Shown here piece by piece: positions 1 through 5,513 of a stretch of 6,168 nt of DNA. The stretch's first letter is position 1; each line of letters starts with the position of its first letter. Both the position numbers and the translations under genes were made by a program. The notes under the pieces are model-generated. The model did no database searches. It was given only the letters and a program-made list of their open reading frames with translations, and was not told the DNA's origin. The DNA is taken from NCBI GenBank assembly GCA_027079895.1, contig JALWUZ010000301.1, forward strand, positions 1-6,168, read 5' to 3'. Origin of the DNA: Anaerolineae bacterium. Its GTDB lineage: Bacteria; Chloroflexota; Anaerolineae; B4-G1.

Positions 1-1
1 C

Positions 2-3000
2 GCCTGGCTGCAACTGGGATGGGCGGGCGCGTGCGCCTACCTCTTCGCCCGCGTGCTGGGGATGGGCCGCCTGGGGGGGCTGGTGGCCGGGATGACCTTC
101 CAGTTCAGCGGCTTCATGGTCGTCTCCTCCGCCGCCCACCCGATGATCGTGGCCGGTTCGGCCTGGCTGCCCTTCATCCTGGCGATGGTGGAGTTGGTGG
201 TGCAGCAGCGGCCGGCCCTGGGACGCCGTCCGGCGACGCTCCCCTGGGCCATTCTGGGCGCGATCGGCATCGGCTGTCAGATGTTGGCCGGGCACGCCGA
301 AAACACCTATTTCGTGCTGCTGGTCACGGCGGCCTATGCCTTCTACGCGATCCTCCGACGCGCCTGGCGTGTGGGGGCAACCCTCGCGGTTGCCCACGCG
401 GGGCGGGCGCAAGACCCAGGGCGGGTGCAAGACCCGCCCCTACCGGATGATGCCCCCCCGGTGCGTGTCGGGGCAACCCTCGCGGTTGCCCGCCTACGCC
501 CCCTGCTCTGGCTGGGGCTGATGGTCGGCCTGGGGCTCGCGCTGGGCGCGGTGCAGTTCGTCCCGCTCTACGAGGTGGTCAACGGCAGTTTCCGCAGCGG
601 CGCGGCGGCGGCGACGTTGGAACAAGTGCGCGGCTGGGCCTACCCCGTCCGCCGACTGATCACCTTCGGCGTCCCCAACTTCTTCGGCAACCCGGCTCAC
701 CACGGCTACTTCGACCTCTTCACCTACCGCTGGACGCCCGCGCCGGTGCATCCCGACGGGCAGTACATTGACTGGGGCATCAAGAACTACGTCGAAGGGG
801 GGGCGTACCTGGGGCTGCTGCCGCTCTTCCTGGCGGCCATCGCCGTCCTGGGCTGGCTTCTGCCGCGCATCCCCCGACCTCGCTCGCGCACCGTCCCCTT
901 CTTCGCCCTGCTCGCCCTGTTCTCGCTGGGGTGCATCTTCGGGACGCCGCTCTACGCGCTGGTCTACGCGCTGCCGGGATTGGAGCAATCCCACTCCCCC
1001 TTCCGCTGGGTGTTCCCCCTCTCGCTGGCGGTGGCGATGTTGGCCGGCTTCGGCGTCGAGACGGTGCGGAGTACCCGCCGCGCCGCCCTCCGCGCTGCTG
1101 CCTCCCGTCGCAACCGCTTGCTCCGGCTCGTCTTCCTTGACACCCGCCCCTCCCTCGTCGCCGCCGGAGCCGCCGTCGCCTTCTGGGGCGGGCTCGCCAC
1201 GCTGACCGGCCTCGTCCTCAGCCGCCTCCTCTTCGCCCGCCTGGAACCGCTCATCACCCGCGTTTTCCTCTCCCTGGCGAAGGCCCCGGAGGCTTTCCCC
1301 GACGCGCGGGCCTTCTACTCCTACGAGTTCAAGTGGCTGGCCCTTTTCGGCCTCCTGCTGACCGGCACCGGCATCGTCCTGCGGGTGAGCCGCTGCCCGA
1401 TCTACCTGCGCCGCCGTCCGGTGTGGGAATTTCTGGCGGTCGGGCTGCTCCTGCTCGATTTCGTCTCCTTCGGCGCGGGGTTCAACCCGGCGGTCTCCCC
1501 CGCTCTGCTCGACTACGTCCCGCCGGTGGTCGAGTTTCTGCGACGGGATACCTCCGTCTGGCGGTATGCGACCTTCACCCCGCCCGGCACGACCAAGACG
1601 CTGAACGCCAACAGCGGCATGTTCTACGACCTGCCGACGGTGGACGGGTACGACTCGCTCTTCACCGGCCAGTACGCCCGCTACATGGGGCTCATCGAGG
1701 AGCAGGGGGAGTTGCAGTACAACCGCATCGCCTCCTTCCACCAGTGGACGAGCCTCGACAGCCCGCTGACCGACCTGCTGAACGTCAAGTACATCGTCAC
1801 CGAGGTGGAGATTCCCAGTCCCAAGTACCGCCTGGTCTACCAGGACGCGGCGGTGCGGGTGTACGAGAACCTGGGGGCGATGCCCCGCGCCTTCACGCTG
1901 CCGCTCACCGCCACGCTGGAGACGGACGACCTGGCGGCGGCGGTGCAGACTCACGACCCGCGCCACTGCGTCATCCTCGACGGAATGACCCCCTTCGACG
2001 CCGTTATGCGTCCGCAGCCGGCAGAGCCGCAGCCCCAGGCCGTCGTCCGGCACACTCTCACCGAGGTGCTGGTAGAGGCGCGGAGCGACGACTCCGCCTG
2101 GCTCGTCCTGGCCGACGCCTATTTCCCCGGCTGGAAGGCGTTCATCCGCCCGGCGGGGGCCGGCGTGGAGGCCGAGCGGGAGGTCGCCATCTACCGGGTG
2201 GACGGCATCTTTCGCGGGGTGCTGCTGGAACGGCCCGGCGCGTACCTGGTGCGCTTCAAGTACAGCCCCGACAGCGTCAAGGTCGGCGCGTTCATCTCCT
2301 TCGTCGCCGGTATGCTGCTGCTCTTCCTGACGGGGCTCTATCTGTGGCGATTTTTCTACCGCGCGGAGGACGACGCCAGCACCGTCCGGCGGGTGGCGAA
2401 GAACTCCCTCGCCCCGATCGTCCTCAACCTGTTCAATCAACCGATCAACATCGTCTTCGTCGCGCTGATGGCCCGGATTCTGGGGCCGGTGGGGACCGGC
2501 CGCTACTTTACCGCCGTCATCATCTACGGCTGGTTCGACATCGTCGCCAACTTCGGCTTGGAGATGTACCTGATGCGGGCCGTCGCCCGCGACCGGGCCA
2601 ACGCGCGGCGGGTCTTCGTCAACACGACGGTGCTCAGGCTGCTGCTCTTCGGGGCGACGATCCCGCTGCTGGCCCTCTTCCTGGTCGGGCGGCAGGCGGC
2701 GGGACGCCCCCTGTCGGCGGAGACGGTCTGGGCGGTCGCGCTGCTCTACGCGGGGCTGCTGCCGGGCACCGTCGCCAACGGGCTGACCGGCCTCTTCCGA
2801 GGCTGCGAAAAACACGAGTACCCCGCCGCCGTCCAGACTGTCACCACCATCGTCAAAGTGACGCTGGGCGTGCTGGCCCTGGTGAGCGGCTGGGGGGTCG
2901 TCGGCGTCGCCGCTACCGTCGTGCTGACCAACCTCACGACGATGGTCATCCTGGCGGTGCTGGCCTACCGGCTGGTCTGGCCGACCCTCCCGCCCCAGGG

Positions 3001-3841
3001 GATGGCGGTCTCGTGGGCTTTGCAGCGGGCTATGCTGGTCGAAAACTGGCCGCTGATGGCCTCGTTGCTGCTGCAAGTGCTTTTCCCCGGTGTCAACGGC
3101 GTCATGCTCCAGTTCTGGCGCGGCGACCGGGCGGCGGGCCTGTACGACGCCGGGCGCAAGTGGGTGGACAACATCAACTTCATCCCGGCGATCTTCTCCT
3201 TCGCCGTCTTCCCGGTCGTCTCCCGGCAGGCGCGGGAGAACCGAGACGCGCTGCTCCCTACCTACCGGCTGGCGGTCAAACTGCTGGTGCTGACCGCCTT
3301 CCCGGCGGCGGTGCTCATCACCCTGTTGGCGGACGTGCTGGTCGGGGCTCTCAGCGGCTCCCGCTTCCTCCCCGACGGGGCGGCCATCCTGCGCATCCTG
3401 ATCTGGGCCATCGTCTTCGGCTGGGTCAACAGCCTGACCAACTACGTCCTCATCGCCCTCGACCGGCAGCGGTACGTGCTCTGGGCCTCCGGGGCGCGGG
3501 TAGTCTTCACCATCGCGGCCAACCTGCTCCTCGTGCGGCGGTTCGGCTACTTCGCCTCGGCCTGGATCATCGTCGCCGGGGAGTTGCTGCTGGCGGTGCT
3601 GTTCGCCCACGACATCCGGCGGCAGGTGGGGGCGGTGCGCTGGTGGGGGACGTTGGGCCGTCCCGTCGCCGCCGGCCTGACGATGGCGGCGGTCGCCGCA
3701 CTGCTCGCGCCGCTGAGCGTCCCGCTGGCGGTGCTGGGAGCGTTGGCGGTCTATCCCCCGGCGGTGCTGGGACTGCGGGCCTTCACGCCGGAGGAGTGGA
3801 GACTGCTCGCGCCGCTGCTTCCCTTGCGCCGGACGGCTTGA
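2..3841 (+). CDS. YfhO-family membrane protein fused to an oligosaccharide flippase (5' partial)
   Basis: The frame is open from the left edge, so the true start lies outside; residues are counted from the codon at base 2 (1279 visible). Residues 1 to about 500 are hydrophobic helices with YfhO-like blocks such as AGMTFQFSGF and AVQFVPLYE (183-191). Residues about 505-759 form an extracytoplasmic domain with family signatures LLNVKYIVT (592-600) and YFPGWKAFI (707-715), then a closing helix (760-787). From about 794 to the end there are some 486 residues, the usual length of a complete MOP-superfamily flippase, with ARILGPVGTGRY (from 824), LFRGCEKHEY (from 931), YDAGRKWVDN (from 1048) and ALDRQRY near 1152. 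YfhO proteins are GT-C-like enzymes implicated in adding sugars to envelope polymers; the flippase half would move lipid-linked sugars outward. The join is cytoplasmic, which suits both halves. An in-frame repeat block occupies residues 123-164. Both family assignments are strong; coupled function is inferred. Confidence 0.85.
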   Translation, partial: AWLQLGWAGACAYLFARVLGMGRLGGLVAGMTFQFSGFMVVSSAAHPMIVAGSAWLPFILAMVELVVQQRPALGRRPATLPWAILGAIGIGCQMLAGHAENTYFVLLVTAAYAFYAILRRAWRVGATLAVAHAGRAQDPGRVQDPPLPDDAPPVRVGATLAVARLRPLLWLGLMVGLGLALGAVQFVPLYEVVNGSFRSGAAAATLEQVRGWAYPVRRLITFGVPNFFGNPAHHGYFDLFTYRWTPAPVHPDGQYIDWGIKNYVEGGAYLGLLPLFLAAIAVLGWLLPRIPRPRSRTVPFFALLALFSLGCIFGTPLYALVYALPGLEQSHSPFRWVFPLSLAVAMLAGFGVETVRSTRRAALRAAASRRNRLLRLVFLDTRPSLVAAGAAVAFWGGLATLTGLVLSRLLFARLEPLITRVFLSLAKAPEAFPDARAFYSYEFKWLALFGLLLTGTGIVLRVSRCPIYLRRRPVWEFLAVGLLLLDFVSFGAGFNPAVSPALLDYVPPVVEFLRRDTSVWRYATFTPPGTTKTLNANSGMFYDLPTVDGYDSLFTGQYARYMGLIEEQGELQYNRIASFHQWTSLDSPLTDLLNVKYIVTEVEIPSPKYRLVYQDAAVRVYENLGAMPRAFTLPLTATLETDDLAAAVQTHDPRHCVILDGMTPFDAVMRPQPAEPQPQAVVRHTLTEVLVEARSDDSAWLVLADAYFPGWKAFIRPAGAGVEAEREVAIYRVDGIFRGVLLERPGAYLVRFKYSPDSVKVGAFISFVAGMLLLFLTGLYLWRFFYRAEDDASTVRRVAKNSLAPIVLNLFNQPINIVFVALMARILGPVGTGRYFTAVIIYGWFDIVANFGLEMYLMRAVARDRANARRVFVNTTVLRLLLFGATIPLLALFLVGRQAAGRPLSAETVWAVALLYAGLLPGTVANGLTGLFRGCEKHEYPAAVQTVTTIVKVTLGVLALVSGWGVVGVAATVVLTNLTTMVILAVLAYRLVWPTLPPQGMAVSWALQRAMLVENWPLMASLLLQVLFPGVNGVMLQFWRGDRAAGLYDAGRKWVDNINFIPAIFSFAVFPVVSRQARENRDALLPTYRLAVKLLVLTAFPAAVLITLLADVLVGALSGSRFLPDGAAILRILIWAIVFGWVNSLTNYVLIALDRQRYVLWASGARVVFTIAANLLLVRRFGYFASAWIIVAGELLLAVLFAHDIRRQVGAVRWWGTLGRPVAAGLTMAAVAALLAPLSVPLAVLGALAVYPPAVLGLRAFTPEEWRLLAPLLPLRRTA
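368..491 (+). repeat. In-frame palindromic repeat block inside the YfhO part
   Basis: Two 28-base copies (368-395 and 464-491) differ only at 373 versus 469 and lie exactly 96 bases, or 32 codons, apart, so both are read in the same frame as RVGATLAVA. Each copy contains a perfect 8-base stem, GGGCAACC paired with GGTTGCCC, around the loop CTCGC (375-395 and 471-491). The block falls between the hydrophobic helix that ends near residue 119 and the one that starts near residue 168, probably in a cytoplasmic loop. The encoded peptide, rich in Pro, Asp, Arg and Gly, is unlike the hydrophobic sequence on either side. I infer insertion of a short mobile or expanding repeat that kept the frame open. 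Confidence 0.85.
401..436 (+). repeat. Tandem 18-base repeat (GRxQDP hexapeptide) with a hairpin
   Basis: Two adjacent 18-base units (401-418 and 419-436) differ at two positions and encode GRAQDP and GRVQDP. The second unit starts a perfect hairpin: GGGCGGGT (419-426), loop GCAAG, ACCCGCCC (432-439), followed by CTAC (440-443). It lies between the two 28-base copies of the surrounding block and appears to be another member of the same hairpin style. Confidence 0.8.
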
Positions 3842-3852
3842 TGGGGTACAAT
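3824..3852 (+). promoter_or_regulatory. Putative sigma70-type promoter of the toxin-antitoxin operon
   Basis: TACAAT (3847-3852) matches five of six bases of the -10 consensus. TTGCGC (3824-3829) is a weak -35 element (three of six) at the ideal 17-base spacing. The -35 lies inside the last codons of the upstream flippase gene, and the -10 lies just after its stop codon. Transcription would begin near 3859, leaving a leader of about 25 bases before the antitoxin start. No clear operator palindrome is visible here, although such modules usually repress themselves through the antitoxin. Confidence 0.5.
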
Positions 3853-3864
3853 TTCGGCACAGCA

Positions 3865-3879
3865 GGGAGGAGTGAGGAG
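3865..3879 (+). promoter_or_regulatory. Ribosome binding site(s) of the antitoxin
   Basis: Two purine-rich anti-16S matches lie before the antitoxin: GGGAGGAG (3865-3872) and GAGGAG (3874-3879). The second ends four bases before ATG 3884 and the first ends eleven bases before it. Both favour ATG 3884 over the in-frame GTG at 3872, which overlaps the first site. Confidence 0.6.
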
Positions 3880-3883
3880 TGAA

Positions 3884-4219
3884 ATGTCGGAAGCGATAAC
3901 CGTCCAGATGACCCCCAAAGGGTTGCTGATACCGCTGGACGCCATCCGGGACTGGGTCGAGCACGGCGTGGAGGTTTTCCGGGAGCAGCAGCGCATCGTC
4001 ATCCGTCCCCGCCCCGACGCTGAGCGGCCTTTGGCGGGTCTCTCCCGCGCCCATCCTACGGACGTTCAGATATTGGAAGCGGAGGGGTTGTTGTTGCCCG
4101 TCGCGCCGTCGCCTGCTCAGGGGCTTTCTCTAGAGCGGTTCAGGGAACTGGCCCGGTCGTTCAGCGTTGGCAAGCCCCTCTCGGAGATGGTCATCGAGGA
4201 GCGTGAGCAGGGATGGTGA
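3884..4219 (+). CDS. vapB: AbrB-like antitoxin of a VapBC-type module
   Basis: This 111-residue protein begins ITVQMTPKGLLIPLDAIRDW (5-24), continues with GVEVF and then RIVIRP (37-42). This is the pattern of a SpoVT/AbrB/MazE swapped-hairpin DNA-binding domain, in which a KGxxxIP turn is followed by short strands. Residues about 45-80 look like a flexible linker rich in Pro and Ala. The C-terminal stretch, LERFRELARSF then GKPLSEMVIEEREQGW (96-111), resembles the amphipathic tail with which such antitoxins block their toxin. It should neutralise the downstream PIN ribonuclease and bind its own promoter. Its last seven bases overlap the toxin start, typical of coupled translation. The gene is less GC-rich than the envelope genes around it. 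The symbol follows the toxin partner; the fold was judged by eye and MazE-like naming is equally possible. Confidence 0.75.
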   Translation: MSEAITVQMTPKGLLIPLDAIRDWVEHGVEVFREQQRIVIRPRPDAERPLAGLSRAHPTDVQILEAEGLLLPVAPSPAQGLSLERFRELARSFSVGKPLSEMVIEEREQGW

Positions 4220-4692
4220 CGTATTATCTGGACACCAGCGTCGTCGTGAAACTGTACGTGAACGAGCCTGGTAGTGAGTGGCTGCGAGAGAGACTTAGAT
4301 TCTCGCCAAGCGGGTTAATGTCTCTTGACCGTCTGCTCCTGAGCTCCGCACTGTTGCGGGTGGAAGCGTGGAGTGCGTTTACCAGGCGTATGCGTGATGG
4401 AACAGTAGGAGTCGCCGAGTACCGCGATCTCATTCGGTTGTTCGACGAACATTGCCGCGGGATGTACCGCCTGGTCATCCTGGATGAGAGGATCATAGAG
4501 CAGGCGTGCCGCCTGATAGAAAGTCACCCGTTGCGGGGCTACGACGCTGTTCATTTGTCCACTGCTTTGTATGTCAACCAGCGGTTGGCGGAGGGGGGAA
4601 AACCGGGGCTGATTTTTCTCTCATCCGATGATCGCCTGAACGATGCCGCTATCGCCGAGGGGTTGTCGGTGGACAATCCCAACTACTACTGA
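4213..4692 (+). CDS. vapC: VapC-family PIN-domain ribonuclease toxin
   Basis: The 159-residue protein has the full PIN-domain acidic set in order: D7 in YYLDTSVVVKLY, E51 in ALLRVEAWSAF, D111 in LRGYDAVHLSTAL, and D139 in FLSSDDRLNDAA. These residues bind the Mg2+ or Mn2+ used to cut RNA, so the enzyme looks intact. VapC toxins cleave tRNA or rRNA when the antitoxin is lost; the target here cannot be read from sequence. ATG 4213 overlaps the antitoxin stop by seven bases; GTG 4216 is an alternative that removes one residue. No strong ribosome site precedes it, in keeping with translational coupling. Codons such as TTA, AGA and ATA, and 32 of 60 GC in 4261-4320, set it apart from its neighbours and suggest horizontal acquisition. 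Confidence 0.92.
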   Translation: MVTYYLDTSVVVKLYVNEPGSEWLRERLRFSPSGLMSLDRLLLSSALLRVEAWSAFTRRMRDGTVGVAEYRDLIRLFDEHCRGMYRLVILDERIIEQACRLIESHPLRGYDAVHLSTALYVNQRLAEGGKPGLIFLSSDDRLNDAAIAEGLSVDNPNYY

Positions 4693-4705
4693 ATTGTATG
4701 GCTCG

Positions 4706-4730
4706 TGTTCCCACGCAGAGCGTGGGAACA
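4706..4730 (+). repeat. Perfect 11-base-stem hairpin repeat downstream of vapC
   Basis: TGTTCCCACGC (4706-4716) pairs perfectly with GCGTGGGAACA (4720-4730) around the loop AGA. It begins 14 bases after the vapC stop. There is no T-run after it, so it is not a canonical intrinsic terminator, though it could protect the 3' end of the mRNA. The GTTCCCACGC/GCGTGGGAAC core resembles a dispersed intergenic palindrome I recall from several phyla including Chloroflexota. Confidence 0.8.
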
Positions 4731-4749
4731 AGTACGTCGTGATGGGACT

Positions 4750-4767
4750 CGCTCCCGCGCGGGAGCG
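4750..4767 (+). repeat. Perfect 18-base palindrome before the membrane protein gene
   Basis: CGCTCCCGC (4750-4758) is followed directly by its reverse complement GCGGGAGCG (4759-4767). It ends 14 bases before ATG 4782. As RNA it would form a very stable stem, with the central bases forced open as the loop, close to where a ribosome would load. Its arm, (G/C)CTCCCGC, parallels the TTCCCACGC arm of the hairpin at 4706-4730, suggesting the two are related. Confidence 0.75.
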
Positions 4768-4781
4768 GTCGTGAGCCTGCT

Positions 4782-5405
4782 ATGAACATCTCGCCTTACC
4801 CCTCCCCCCGCCTGGGAGCGACCGTGACCCTGCTCATCGCCCTGGCGGGCTACCTGGGGCCCTGGATACCCCACAAGACCGCCGCCCTCACCGTCACCGG
4901 GTTCGAGTTGGCCGAGTTCGCCAAGTTCTTCCCCCAGGTGCAGGGGGGGACGGTGCCCGTTGACCGCATGCTGTTCTACCTCCCCCTGGTCGCCGTCGTG
5001 GTGCTGGCAGCCTGGTATGGGGTGCGATGGGCGCGTTGGCTGCCGCCAGTGCTCGTCGCCGGGCTGGTGGTGCTCATCACCCCCTACAACGTCCTCGACG
5101 CTGCCCGTCTGTCCATAACCGCTAATGCGCCTTTCACGCCGGACCCGGCCTACCTCGAACAACTGCTCATCGTCGTCGGCGGGGCGGCGTTGACGCTGGC
5201 TGCTTATCGGATCGCCGGGCTGCCGGCGCGGGTACGGCGCGGGTTGCGCCTCGGCCTGGCGGTGGTCTCCCTCGGCGCGGCCCTGTGGCAGTTCGCGCTC
5301 GTGTACCCGCTGTTCGCCGCGCTGTACGGCCATCCGACGGGGGTCGGCTGGGGGCTGTTCGTCTGTGCCGCCGGATTGGTGGTGGCTGCCCGTCTTGGTG
5401 AATAG
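4782..5405 (+). CDS. Six-helix integral membrane protein, function unknown
   Basis: The 207-residue protein has about six membrane helices, near residues 11-30, 62-80, 86-102, 128-147, 155-177 and 188-203. The first loop carries LTVTGFELAEFAKFFPQV (36-53), which includes the conserved-looking GFELAEF patch, and a second polar loop spans about 103-127. The loop RIAGLPARVRRGLR (143-156) is strongly basic and probably cytoplasmic. I know of no named family or catalytic motif for it; similar proteins may exist in Anaerolineae genomes, but that is recollection only. ATG 4782 is the only reasonable start, since the first helix follows at once. The upstream bases give only a weak ribosome site. It lies between hairpin-filled gaps of 89 and 108 bases, so co-transcription with the downstream exported protein is possible but unproven. 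Composition matches the native high-GC genes. Confidence 0.85.
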   Translation: MNISPYPSPRLGATVTLLIALAGYLGPWIPHKTAALTVTGFELAEFAKFFPQVQGGTVPVDRMLFYLPLVAVVVLAAWYGVRWARWLPPVLVAGLVVLITPYNVLDAARLSITANAPFTPDPAYLEQLLIVVGGAALTLAAYRIAGLPARVRRGLRLGLAVVSLGAALWQFALVYPLFAALYGHPTGVGWGLFVCAAGLVVAARLGE

Positions 5406-5409
5406 GGGT

Positions 5410-5493
5410 GGGCGAATTGTTATTCTTTCTGGGCGAATCGTTATTCGCCCCTACGTTCCGCTTTGGGCGAATGGTTATTCGCCCTTACGTTCC
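5410..5493 (+). repeat. Tandem hairpin repeats in the gap before the exported protein gene
   Basis: Three repeat units fill most of this gap. Units at 5431-5459 and 5465-5493 share the pattern GGGCGAAT, a four-base loop (CGTT or GGTT), ATTCGCCC, then CTACGTTCC or TTACGTTCC; each has a perfect 8-base stem (5431-5450 and 5465-5484). A degenerate first unit at 5410-5429 keeps GGGCGAAT and the TGTT loop but ends ATTCTTTC, so its stem is broken. Unit starts are 21 and 34 bases apart. The array starts five bases after the stop of the membrane protein and ends 20 bases before the next start codon. No T-run follows the stems, so terminator activity is uncertain. Confidence 0.9.
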
Positions 5494-5513
5494 ATCCATC
5501 GCCGTATCGCACG

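Noticed and set aside
19..450. A short forward open frame at the left edge
   Set aside because: It lies in the wrong phase relative to the YfhO reading frame, which is open from base 2, and its product is Arg/Gly-rich noise.
368..491. Insertion sequence remnant
   Set aside because: There are no transposase residues, the block is only about 124 bases, and the two 28-base copies are direct and individually palindromic, not terminal inverted repeats.
1333..3882. An 849-codon forward frame overlapping the same gene in another phase
   Set aside because: The translation is Arg/Gly/Pro/Ala-rich with no motifs, whereas the alternative phase shows clear YfhO and flippase signatures throughout.
3872..3883. 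GTG 3872 as the antitoxin start
   Set aside because: It would overlap the best ribosome binding site and add only four residues (MRSE); ATG 3884 has better placed Shine-Dalgarno sequences.
494..4054. A 1186-codon open frame on the - strand opposite the YfhO-flippase gene
   Set aside because: Its product is a low-complexity run of Arg, Gln, Asp, Glu, Gly and Pro with no domain. It is the antisense shadow expected from strong GC bias at third positions of the real gene.
4706..4767. Intrinsic terminators after vapC
   Set aside because: Neither hairpin is followed by a T-run, so a classical Rho-independent terminator cannot be supported; they are recorded as repeats.
4686..5333. A 215-codon - strand frame opposite the membrane protein gene
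   Set aside because: It is polar, low-complexity and overlaps a convincing six-helix protein on the + strand.
5410..5493. CRISPR array
   Set aside because: The units are self-complementary, nearly contiguous and have no unique spacers of 25-45 bases; no cas gene is present.
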